Below, piece by piece: positions 7,099 to 14,412 of a DNA stretch of 41,088 nucleotides. The notes under the pieces are model-generated. The model was given only the letters and a program-made list of their open reading frames with translations, had not been told where the DNA came from and did no database searches. The translations under genes were made by a program, and so were the position numbers. Origin of the DNA: JAZTYK01 sp045636925 (GTDB lineage: Bacteria > Bacillota > Clostridia > Oscillospirales > Butyricicoccaceae); the NCBI GenBank assembly GCA_045636925.1, contig JAZTYK010000022.1, forward strand, positions 1-41,088. Direction: 5' to 3'. Numbering within the stretch: the stretch's first letter is position 1; every line of letters starts with the position of its first letter.

Positions 7099-7642
7099 AT
7101 GAAAAAAAGTAACACGAACTTTAGCATTGATGATGGTTGTAATGACCTTGATCACAACAAATCCTGTGGTTTTTGCGGCAGAATTGCCGAACGAAGACAT
7201 AGCGGAACCCAATGGACCGCAGTATCAATATAAAACAGAGTATTTCCCGGAACGAATTGTGAGTAAAAACGGGCTGGCGGGCAATCAACCGGAAGGTGGC
7301 GTTTATCTTGAATCACCGGGAGACTCAATATATTATGTTTTGGATAGTGGTCCTGCGTTGACTTACGAAATAACTGTAGAACTGCCAGAACCTTTTGATA
7401 TGATTAGCTTTTCTGTAGCAGGTTCCAACGTTTGTGGAAGTAGTGTGATTGGGTATTCGAAAGAACTAGGCGATAATCCGCCGGGATATTATGTTTTGGA
7501 AATTACAAAGTTCTATTATGCGACACCTTATGTTGTGTATAGAAAGCATAGCGGCGCGCAGTATACAACATGGACAATTGATCATACGGGGTGTGTTTAT
7601 GATTTTTACCGTGCGCATGCTGAATTAATATGTGTGGGGTGA
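7099..7642 (+). pseudogene. Secreted protein of unknown family, frameshifted in an A7 tract
   Basis: The start ATG 7099 has GAGAGGAG upstream (7083-7090), but after ATG comes a run of seven A (7102-7108) that throws the ribosome out of the long frame. With six A the product would start MKKVTRTLALMMVVMTLITT, continue to a cleavage site VVFAA/E and give a mature secreted protein of about 150 residues. In the existing sequence only codons from a TTG/ATG near 7127 onward are in frame, with no ribosome binding site and an in-frame TGA at 7100. The rest (to TGA 7640-7642) is intact and has balanced, non-decayed coding. It may be phase-variable, rescued by slippage, an assembly error or a recent pseudogene. 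The mature part shows no family I recognise; it is rich in aromatic residues and contains two Cys pairs' worth of spaced cysteines near VCGSS and TGCVY. Confidence 0.65.
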
Positions 7643-7649
7643 GGTTGTG

Positions 7650-8093
7650 ATGAGAAAAACAACGAACCTTTTGGTGGTTTTGTTTTGTCTTGCGGTTGTT
7701 TTCAGTCTGGTTATGGTGTGTGTAGTCGCCTGGCAGCAGAATAAGATCAAAGCATACCAACCGGAAAAACTGCTTGCACTGCCCGAAAAGGCTACTTATT
7801 GCGAAAATAAAGGGGGCATCAGTGATAAATATAAAATCCTTGCGATTTACAGAGAAGTGCCTAAAAATGACATTGCATATGAATTCTACAATGCCAACGG
7901 CGTTATTTCTTATGGCGTTTGCAAAGAAAAAGAATTGGGTGTTGTGGAATTGATTGAAAAAACGAATGGGGAACGATTTGGATGTGCGTTCCTGCAAGGG
8001 GACCGGCTCTCACTTTTGACAGAAGAAGATGTCTTGGTGCTGTATCGTGGCAAGCAGGATATCGCCTTGATTTCTGGAAAAGTTCCCGAATAA
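7650..8093 (+). CDS. Hypothetical membrane-anchored protein
   Basis: A 147-residue protein with one N-terminal membrane helix (residues about 7-30, after MRKTTN) and an extracytoplasmic domain of about 115 residues of mixed alpha/beta character. I do not recognise the family. ATG 7650 lies 7 nt after the stop of the preceding frameshifted gene; its ribosome binding site (GGTGAGG, 7637-7643) overlaps that stop, so the two are coupled. Pairing of a small secreted protein with a small membrane-anchored one hints at joint action at the cell surface, but no function can be given. Confidence 0.7.
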   Translation: MRKTTNLLVVLFCLAVVFSLVMVCVVAWQQNKIKAYQPEKLLALPEKATYCENKGGISDKYKILAIYREVPKNDIAYEFYNANGVISYGVCKEKELGVVELIEKTNGERFGCAFLQGDRLSLLTEEDVLVLYRGKQDIALISGKVPE

Positions 8094-8094
8094 G

Positions 8095-8125
8095 CAAAAA
8101 AGACCGTCCGGCCGGACGGTCTTTT
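8095..8125. terminator. Palindromic terminator, bidirectional
   Basis: The 22-bp perfect palindrome at 8101-8122 (core GTCCGGCCGGAC) is flanked by A's and T's. It separates the convergent island operon and amidase gene. Confidence 0.9.
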
Positions 8126-8136
8126 CTATTGCATTT

Positions 8137-8736
8137 TTACTGCATTTGTGCCAGTTTCTCTGCCACATGCCGGCGGAAATCATCCATGGTGATGCCATAT
8201 TTGCACCAGATGTGCTCCGGATCAGCATGACCGGAGGCCACACCACGCTTGTGTCCTTCATCATGACTGATGATGACACCGTCTTCCAGCGGATCCAGAG
8301 AATATTCCTTGCACAGAGATGCAAACAGCTCCACCGACAGGGCATACACCGTGCGGATGTGTGCCTCAGTGGCGGCGGGATCCTTGTCCACCCACACAAA
8401 ACCCATGGGATCGGGGTAGTAGATGGTGTCGGGTTCAGTCATTTCCACACCGATGTGGGTGTTGTTTGCCTTGCCGCCGGCATGCCAGCCGCGATAGTTC
8501 CAGGGGAAGGTCTGCACCACACGATCTTTTTCCACAAAAGCATGCACCATAATCTCCATGCCTGGCTTGTTCCAACGCTCGATCCAAACATCGGCGGTGG
8601 GCTCGCCGCAGCCAACAGAATGCAGCATGAGACCCTTGGGACCTTCATCCTGAAAACGGCAATACCGCTCGTTGGATCGCTGTACATTTTCCTTCCAGCA
8701 ATCGTTCTCGGTAATAAAGTTCTGCACCAGTTTCAT
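8137..8736 (-). CDS. N-acetylmuramoyl-L-alanine amidase (PGRP/Amidase_2 fold), no signal peptide
   Basis: A 199-residue protein with the zinc amidase fold: LMLHSVG (His39) as first ligand, THIGVEMTE (Glu98 region) and ASGHADPEHIW (His170, Asp172) as the distal ligands. Enzymes of this family cut the amide bond between MurNAc and the stem peptide. There is no signal peptide or cell-wall-binding repeat, so it acts in the cytoplasm (muropeptide recycling), is released by lysis, or is exported another way. It lies 6 bp downstream of the HAD gene on the same strand and is probably cotranscribed. Confidence 0.85.
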   Translation of the reverse strand: MKLVQNFITENDCWKENVQRSNERYCRFQDEGPKGLMLHSVGCGEPTADVWIERWNKPGMEIMVHAFVEKDRVVQTFPWNYRGWHAGGKANNTHIGVEMTEPDTIYYPDPMGFVWVDKDPAATEAHIRTVYALSVELFASLCKEYSLDPLEDGVIISHDEGHKRGVASGHADPEHIWCKYGITMDDFRRHVAEKLAQMQ

Positions 8737-8742
8737 ATACCT

Positions 8743-9474
8743 TTACTCCTTTACTTCCGCCTTTTCGCCCAACTGATCCAGATACGCCAGCAGTGCATCA
8801 AAATCACCATGGGGATAACAAGAAATATCTTGATTACGCTTATTGATTAAAGAATGGGTCAACAGAAATACTCGCATGCCCATACCTTCGGTCACCATGT
8901 CTTCGGTCACATCATTACCTACCATCAGGCATTCTTGAGGATGCAGTCCCAGCTTGTCCAGAATTTCCCGGTAATAGGCGGGGTTCGGTTTACAGAAACT
9001 GGAGTTTTCATAGGTAGTAATGTGCATGAAATCACTGGTATCCAGTCCGGCCCATTGTATGCGCTGGTGGGTAGCAATGGCAGGGAAGATGGGGTTGGTG
9101 GCAAGAATTGCGGGTAGCCCCAAACATTTCACTTTATCCAATACCTGCCGGGCTTCGGGCGCAAAACCGCAGGATTCCCGTACCGCGGGAAAGCCTTTTC
9201 GGTAAAAGTCATCAAAAAGCGGCTGATCCTTCAAAGATTCCGCACCGAAAAAAGAGGAAAACACCTTCCAAAAGACCGCTTCGTTGATGTGGCTGCCGTC
9301 GTTTTGCACCATCGCATCGGTGCCGGCCCAAATTGCTTTTACAAGTTTGTCCGGGTCGTAACCATACACTGCCATGGCATGGGCCAGCCGACCCAAGTAA
9401 GATTTCACAAATAATTCCTGGTCCATGGGCAGCAGTGTGCCGTCCAGATCAAACAATATCGCTTTGACAGACAT
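8743..9474 (-). CDS. HAD-superfamily hydrolase (subfamily IA)
   Basis: A 243-residue phosphatase-type protein. Motif I is FDLDGTLL (Asp9, Asp11), motif II ILATNP, motif III SSFCKPNP, and motif IV VGNDVTEDM; an alpha-helical C1 cap lies between motifs I and II. Targets of this group are small phosphorylated metabolites or nucleotides; this one cannot be specified. The frame extends upstream to 9513, but ATG 9474 matches the family's N-terminus (MSVKAILFDLDGTL) and has AGGAGG upstream. It leads a two-gene operon with the amidase. Confidence 0.85.
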   Translation of the reverse strand: MSVKAILFDLDGTLLPMDQELFVKSYLGRLAHAMAVYGYDPDKLVKAIWAGTDAMVQNDGSHINEAVFWKVFSSFFGAESLKDQPLFDDFYRKGFPAVRESCGFAPEARQVLDKVKCLGLPAILATNPIFPAIATHQRIQWAGLDTSDFMHITTYENSSFCKPNPAYYREILDKLGLHPQECLMVGNDVTEDMVTEGMGMRVFLLTHSLINKRNQDISCYPHGDFDALLAYLDQLGEKAEVKE

Positions 9475-9521
9475 AAATGGGGCAACCTCCTTTTGGGCTT
9501 CTGTATCTTCCAATGTACTTT

Positions 9522-9549
9522 ATTATATCTGCAGCGAAGCGAATGTCAA
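9522..9549 (-). promoter_or_regulatory. Promoter of HAD-amidase operon
   Basis: Minus-strand TTGACA (9544-9549) and TATAAT (9522-9527), both exact consensus, 16-bp spacer. Confidence 0.75.
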
Positions 9550-9697
9550 ATTGTTTCTGTGGCAGTACGACCAATAGGGTTATATATGTGTGAATTGTAG
9601 AAAATGACATTTTGAAAAAAGAAAAGAAAATTTATCTAAAAAAGCAAGAAGAATTGTAAATTCGCGTGTTTTATCAATAAAAAACCCAATGATTTTC

Positions 9698-9726
9698 TTG
9701 ACAAGAAATAAGGAACAAGGTACAAT
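9698..9726 (+). promoter_or_regulatory. Promoter of the flavin/Rnf operon
   Basis: TTGACA at 9698-9703, 17-bp spacer, TACAAT at 9721-9726, preceded by A-rich sequence. It is the only strong promoter seen before the lipoprotein-apbE-rnf genes. Confidence 0.75.
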
Positions 9727-9732
9727 AGGGTG

Positions 9733-9970
9733 AGGGAATTTCCATACGGTAAATGAGCCCGCAGCCCGCGAAAAAACGATGCCGTCCGCTTTGATGGAGA
9801 GAACGACAACATCTCGCAGACTTGGACTGTTTGTTATGTTTTGTATGCTGCAGCTGTTTATGCAACTGTGGCTCTTTTTGACTGAATGTGAAGATCCTGT
9901 TTGATTACCGATAACCGAATGTATCGGACAACATAGTGAAAAAATATTTTATAAAAGGAGAGAAAACCAC
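9733..9970 (+). promoter_or_regulatory. Long 5' leader of Rnf operon, possible structured RNA
   Basis: About 240 nt of untranslated leader. The first third is GC-rich (around 9755-9790), unlike the AT-rich DNA before the promoter. A small stem (CCGATA...TATCGG, 9909-9928) lies shortly before the ribosome binding site AAGGAGAG. I compared it by eye with FMN, cobalamin, TPP, SAM, THF, glycine and c-di-GMP riboswitch consensus elements and saw no match. Confidence 0.35.
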
Positions 9971-9971
9971 T

Positions 9972-11015
9972 ATGAAGAAAATCATTGCACTGGCTCTGCT
10001 GGCCTGCTTGATGCTGTCCATGGTCGCATGCGGCGGCGGCGAGCCTGCCAAGAAGGAAGCCGAGTACAAGCTGGGCATGGGTGTTGTCGTGAGCATGGAT
10101 AGCTCCAAGACCGAGAACGCTCAGGTCGACGCTACCGTTGCAACCGTCGTTCTGGACAAGGACGGCAAGATCGTTGCTTGCCGCATCGATGTTGCTCAGA
10201 ACAAGATGGCTGTTGTTGGCGGCGCTGTTGATGCCAACAAGACCTTTGAGACCAAGATGGAACTGGGCGACCGTTACGGCATGGCCGGCAAGGTCGACAA
10301 CGACCAGAACGGCGTCATGAAGGAGTGGTACGAGCAGACCAAGGCCTTCGAGGCTTATGTTGTCGGCAAGACCGCTGCTGAAGTCAACTCCATCGAGACT
10401 CAGGAAGCTGGCGGCCACAAGATCGCTGTTGACAAGGTTCTGCTGGATGCCGGTTGCTCCATGCAGATCACCGATTTCATGGCTGCTGTCGTGAAGGCTT
10501 GCAACGACGATCAGGCTCAGACCTTCAAGACCGCCGGCGAGTTCAAGCTGGGTGTTGCTGCCAAGACCACCGCTGCTGAGAGCACCGCTGCCACCTCCGA
10601 CAAGGACGGTTCCGTCAAGATGTACACCGATTTCGGTGCTGCTGTTGTCGGTGCTGACGGCAAGATCCTGGCTGCTCTGACCGATGCTATCCAGCCCCAG
10701 ATCGCCATCAACACTCTGGGCGAGATCGTTGACAAGTCCTTCAAGGATACCAAGCGCGTTCTGAAGAGCGGCTATGGCATGGAAGGCAAGGTCGACAACA
10801 ATGGCGACGGCGTCATGAAGGAATGGTTCGAGCAGGCTGACGCTTACGCTAAGTACGCTGTTGGCAAGACCGGCGCTGAGCTGAAGGCTATGGAGACCGA
10901 GCTGGTGAACAACCACTACATCTCCAAGGACAAGACTCTGCTGTCCGCTGGCTGCACCATCCAGGTCACCGGCCTGAATGCTGTTGTTGGCGCTGCTTGC
11001 GACAACGTCCGCTAA
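9972..11015 (+). CDS. Duplicated-domain lipoprotein, candidate flavinylated electron carrier
   Basis: A 347-residue lipoprotein: signal sequence MKKIIALALLACLMLSMVAC with lipobox Cys20. The mature part is two copies of one domain of about 150 residues (about 32-178 and 192-345). Paired blocks include YGMAGKVDNDQNGVMKEW (102-119) with YGMEGKVDNNGDGVMKEW (268-285), VGKTAAEV with VGKTGAEL, and LLDAGCSMQIT (158-167) with LLSAGCTIQVT (324-333). AGC[S/T] (Ser163, Thr329) resembles the S-G-[A/C]-T flavin attachment site of FMN_bind proteins, such as those in RnfG downstream. ATG 9972 is chosen over 9936 because the signal peptide begins there and AAGGAGAG precedes it. Codon use is very biased, suggesting high expression. 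First gene of the operon, directly before apbE; a surface electron carrier for Rnf is inferred. A non-flavin solute-binding role is not excluded. Confidence 0.8.
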   Translation: MKKIIALALLACLMLSMVACGGGEPAKKEAEYKLGMGVVVSMDSSKTENAQVDATVATVVLDKDGKIVACRIDVAQNKMAVVGGAVDANKTFETKMELGDRYGMAGKVDNDQNGVMKEWYEQTKAFEAYVVGKTAAEVNSIETQEAGGHKIAVDKVLLDAGCSMQITDFMAAVVKACNDDQAQTFKTAGEFKLGVAAKTTAAESTAATSDKDGSVKMYTDFGAAVVGADGKILAALTDAIQPQIAINTLGEIVDKSFKDTKRVLKSGYGMEGKVDNNGDGVMKEWFEQADAYAKYAVGKTGAELKAMETELVNNHYISKDKTLLSAGCTIQVTGLNAVVGAACDNVR

Positions 11016-11051
11016 ACCGATTTTTTAAACAAAACATAGGAGTGAACCCCA

Positions 11052-12113
11052 TTGAAACAGGTAAAGACAGGTGCTTTGATTCTCTGTTTGTTGTTGCTGT
11101 TTTCTATGCTGACTGGCTGTAAACAGCCGCCAGCGCAGCAATCCGGCGACGTGCAGAGCAAGCTTTACTTTAACTATTTCGATACTGTCTCCTATGTGTA
11201 TAGCTATGCAGGAGACCCGGCCGAGCAGTTCGATGAACGCTCTGCCGGGGTTTCCCGCATTTTGCAGGAATATCACCAGTTATTCGATATTTATCACGAA
11301 TACTCCGGCGTGAACAATCTTTGTACTGTCAACAAGCAGGCCGGCGGTGATCCCGTACCCGTAGACGCAAAACTCATTGCGTTTATGCTGTATGCAAAAG
11401 AGTTGTACGAGACCACCGGCGGAGAAATGAACGTGATGATGGGCGCTGTGCTTTCTATCTGGCATGATTACCGGACAGAAGCCATGGATGATCCCTCTGC
11501 AGCCAAGGTGCCGCCTATGGCGGACCTGCAGGCGGCAGCGGCCCACACCGATTTTTCCCTGCTGGAGATCGACGAGCAAAATAATACCTTGCGTATCACT
11601 GACCCTAAGGCTTCCATTGATGTGGGTGCTTTGGGCAAAGGTTATGCCACCGAAATGGCGGCGCAGTATCTGGAAGAAAACAAGGCTTATGGCTATGTGC
11701 TGAATATCGGCGGAAACATCCGTGTTATTGGCACCAAGCCCGACGGTACCGGCTGGCTCACCGGCATCAGAAATCCCTTTGAAGATGGCCATTTGGCTAT
11801 TTTGACGCTTACAGATACCTCCTGCGTTACTTCCGGTTCCTATGAACGGTACTATGAGGTGGCTGGCCAGCGGTATCACCACATTATCGATGGTGAAACC
11901 CTGATGCCTGCAACGTATTTCCCGTCTGTTTCCATCTTTACCAAGCACAGCGGTCTGGCAGATGCCTTGTCTACCGCGCTGTTCTGTATGCCTTATGAAG
12001 AAGGCTTGGCTCTGGTGGAAAAGATGGACGGGGTAGAGGCCCTGTGGATCTTTGAAGACAGCTCAGTTCATTATAGCAGTGGACTGCGCGACAAAGTCGA
12101 AATAACAAAATAA
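11052..12113 (+). CDS. apbE: FAD:protein FMN transferase ApbE (lipoprotein)
   Basis: A 353-residue lipoprotein (lipobox LTGC, Cys23) of the ApbE family, which moves FMN from FAD onto Thr/Ser of target proteins outside the membrane. Family marks are EYSGVNNLCTVNK (84-95), GGEMNVMMGAV, SIDVGALGKGYATE (188-201), NIGGNIRVIG (218-227), HHIIDG (276-281) and ADALSTALF (303-311, with the metal-binding Asp304). The start codon is TTG at 11052, with AGGAGTG at 11038-11044. It lies between the candidate flavoprotein and rnfC, so its targets are probably the lipoprotein, RnfD and RnfG of the same operon. Confidence 0.93.
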   Translation: MKQVKTGALILCLLLLFSMLTGCKQPPAQQSGDVQSKLYFNYFDTVSYVYSYAGDPAEQFDERSAGVSRILQEYHQLFDIYHEYSGVNNLCTVNKQAGGDPVPVDAKLIAFMLYAKELYETTGGEMNVMMGAVLSIWHDYRTEAMDDPSAAKVPPMADLQAAAAHTDFSLLEIDEQNNTLRITDPKASIDVGALGKGYATEMAAQYLEENKAYGYVLNIGGNIRVIGTKPDGTGWLTGIRNPFEDGHLAILTLTDTSCVTSGSYERYYEVAGQRYHHIIDGETLMPATYFPSVSIFTKHSGLADALSTALFCMPYEEGLALVEKMDGVEALWIFEDSSVHYSSGLRDKVEITK

Positions 12114-12150
12114 AGAAATCCGTATATCGAACAGAGGAGGAAGGAACCTG

Positions 12151-13482
12151 ATGAAAGTCAGAAAAAACATTTCTACCCTGCACTTGCCCCACAATAAACA
12201 TACTGCCGGGGTAAGTTCGGTGCGTGTTGCTCCCCCTGCAGAAGTTCTGCTGCCCCTGTCTATGCATTCCGGCGCACCTGCGGTGCCCGTAGTGAATGTG
12301 GGCGACTATGTCCGTGTGGGTCAGCTGATCGCTGAAGAAGGCGGCAACATTTCTTCTCCCGTTCATGCCACTGTGTCCGGCACCATTAAGGCCATCGAGC
12401 CTTATGTAAAGGCCAATGGCAAGAGCGTGATGGCCATTCGTATCGAAAGCGATGGCAAGATGGAGAAGGATCCCAACCTGGCACCCCCCGTAGTCAACGA
12501 TCTGGACAGCTTCCTGCTGGCCGTTCGCAAGAGCGGTGTGGTCGGTCTGGGTGGCGCAGCATTCCCCCTGTGGGCAAAGCTGGACGCTGTCCGTCGCAAC
12601 CAGGTAGACACCGTGCTGGTCAATGGCGCTGAGTGTGAGCCCTACATCACCAGTGACCACCGCATGATGCTGGAAAACACCGAAATGCTGGTCAAGGGCG
12701 TTGAACTGCTGAAGACCTATGTCAGCTCCGATAAAGTGGTGCTGTGCATTGAGGACAACAAGCAGGATGCCATTGACAAACTGAATAAGATTTTCGAAAA
12801 CGATCCCCGTGTAGAGGTGTTCCCTCTGCCCACCATTTATCCCCAGGGCGCCAAGCAGGTTCTGCTGTACAACGTCACCGGTAAGGTAGTCAAGGGTGGC
12901 CAGCGTATGGCATCTCTGGGCGTGCTGATCCTGAACGTCAGCAGCATGACCAAGATGGCGGAGTATATCGAAACCGGAATGCCTCTGGTTGACCGTATCG
13001 TTACCGTTTGCGGCTCTGCCATGAAGCAGCCCACCAACCTGATCGCTCCCATCGGTACCCCCATCAGCTATATCATCGAGCAGGCCGGCGGCCTGAAGGA
13101 AGAGGCTGGTAAGGTCCTGATCGGCGGCCCCATGCTGGGTCATGCACAGCTGTCCCTGGATGCTCCCGCTGAAAAGGTTACCAACGCCGTGCTGGTGATG
13201 AACCAGAAAGAAGCCAAGGTCTACGAGCCCACCACCTGCATCCGCTGCGGCCGCTGCGTGGCAAACTGCCCCGCCAAGCTGAATCCTACTGCCATTGCCC
13301 GTGCCATGGAGGAGGAGAACGAAGAAAAGCGTCTGGCTCTGCTGGAGAAGACCAGTGTCGGTCAGTGCATCGAGTGTGCATGCTGCTCTTATGTCTGCCC
13401 CGCACACAAGCCTCTGCTTGAGATCAACAACGAGGCTCGTGCCTTTATGAAGAATGCAAAAAAGAAAGAGGGAGGAAAGTAA
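12151..13482 (+). CDS. rnfC: Rnf complex subunit RnfC
   Basis: Peripheral cytoplasmic subunit of the ion-translocating ferredoxin:NAD+ oxidoreductase, where NAD(H) is handled. 443 residues. N-terminal barrel-sandwich-like domain, then the Complex I 51-kDa-like FMN/NADH region (VGLGGAAFPLWAK at about 131-143, NGAECEPYITSDH at 158-170), a SLBB-like stretch, and two [4Fe-4S] motifs: Cys363/366/369/373 (CIRCGRCVANCP) and Cys406/409/412/416 (CIECACCSYVCP). ATG follows GAGGAGGAAGG. It starts 37 bp after apbE and is 3 bp from rnfD. Confidence 0.96.
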   Translation: MKVRKNISTLHLPHNKHTAGVSSVRVAPPAEVLLPLSMHSGAPAVPVVNVGDYVRVGQLIAEEGGNISSPVHATVSGTIKAIEPYVKANGKSVMAIRIESDGKMEKDPNLAPPVVNDLDSFLLAVRKSGVVGLGGAAFPLWAKLDAVRRNQVDTVLVNGAECEPYITSDHRMMLENTEMLVKGVELLKTYVSSDKVVLCIEDNKQDAIDKLNKIFENDPRVEVFPLPTIYPQGAKQVLLYNVTGKVVKGGQRMASLGVLILNVSSMTKMAEYIETGMPLVDRIVTVCGSAMKQPTNLIAPIGTPISYIIEQAGGLKEEAGKVLIGGPMLGHAQLSLDAPAEKVTNAVLVMNQKEAKVYEPTTCIRCGRCVANCPAKLNPTAIARAMEEENEEKRLALLEKTSVGQCIECACCSYVCPAHKPLLEINNEARAFMKNAKKKEGGK

Positions 13483-13485
13483 GCC

Positions 13486-14412
13486 ATGAATAAGCTGATT
13501 GTTTCCCCTTCGCCGCATATTCACAGCGGCGCATTTACCAACCGCATCATGCTGGATGTGGTGCTGGCTCTGATGCCGGTTACCATCGCATCTGTGGTAA
13601 TCTTCGGTCTGAAGGCTCTGGTTGTTCTGGCCTCCTGTGTCATCACTGCCGTTGCTGCTGAGTACCTGTTTAACCTGTGTGTCGGCAAAAAGAGCACCAT
13701 CGGTGATCTGTCTGCTGTTGTCACCGGTCTGCTGCTGGCTCTGAACCTCAGCACCAACGTGCCCGTTTGGCAGTGCGTAGTAGGCACTGTGTTTGCCATC
13801 GTCTGCGTCAAGGGTCTCTTTGGTGGTCTGGGTCAGAACTTTGCAAACCCTGCCATTGCCGGCCGTGTCTTTATGCTGCTGGCATTTTCTCAGGTAGCCG
13901 GCGGTGCAAACCCCACCATCGTAGAACTGACCGGTTCCGCAACTCCCCTGGAGCAGCTGGCTAAGGGCGGCGAAGTCCCCAGCCTGCTGAATATGTTCCT
14001 GGGCCTGCACGGCGGTGCCATCGGCGAAACCTGCTCTGTGGCTCTGCTGATCGGCTTCGTGTACTTACTGGTGCGCAAGGTGATCTCCTGGCACACCCCC
14101 GTGGTTTTCACGGTTACTGTCTTTGTACTGTATCTGCTGGCTACCGGTTTTGATGTGAACATGGCTCTGTACCAGGTTCTGGCCGGCGGTCTGCTGATCG
14201 GCGCCATCTTCATGGCTACCGACTATGTGACCACTCCCATCACCACCAAGGGCCGTGTAGTCTTTGCTGTGGGCTGCGGTGTGATCACCTTTATCATTCG
14301 CTTCTTCTGCGCATATCCCGAAGGTGTGTCCTTCTCCATTCTCATTATGAATATTCTGACCCCCTACATTGAGAAGTGGACCGCCGTCGAACCTCTGGGA
14401 GGTGTGAAATAA
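13486..14412 (+). CDS. rnfD: Rnf complex subunit RnfD
   Basis: Integral membrane subunit (308 residues) related to NqrB. Contains about ten hydrophobic helices, the hallmark GGLGQNFANPAIAGRVF (113-129), and the covalent FMN site GSATPLEQL (Thr153). The protein carries flavin at the outer side and is part of the ion path. Its stop overlaps rnfG by one base (TAATG). Confidence 0.95.
   Translation: MNKLIVSPSPHIHSGAFTNRIMLDVVLALMPVTIASVVIFGLKALVVLASCVITAVAAEYLFNLCVGKKSTIGDLSAVVTGLLLALNLSTNVPVWQCVVGTVFAIVCVKGLFGGLGQNFANPAIAGRVFMLLAFSQVAGGANPTIVELTGSATPLEQLAKGGEVPSLLNMFLGLHGGAIGETCSVALLIGFVYLLVRKVISWHTPVVFTVTVFVLYLLATGFDVNMALYQVLAGGLLIGAIFMATDYVTTPITTKGRVVFAVGCGVITFIIRFFCAYPEGVSFSILIMNILTPYIEKWTAVEPLGGVK

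Larger units (their letters stand above)
9475..9971. other. Divergent intergenic region with Rnf operon leader
   Basis: No credible gene. It contains the minus-strand HAD promoter (9522-9549), an A/T-rich block (9580-9690) that could act as an UP element, the operon promoter at 9698-9726 and about 240 nt of leader RNA ahead of the lipoprotein start. Confidence 0.6.

Noticed and set aside
9733..9970. FMN or other known riboswitch before the flavin/Rnf operon
   Set aside because: By eye none of the conserved cores I know is present; kept only as an unexplained leader.
11971..14010. 679-codon open frame on the minus strand opposite apbE, rnfC and rnfD
   Set aside because: It mirrors strongly biased codons of clear genes on the plus strand, has no ribosome binding site, and its product is low-complexity (many His/Gln) with no domain.
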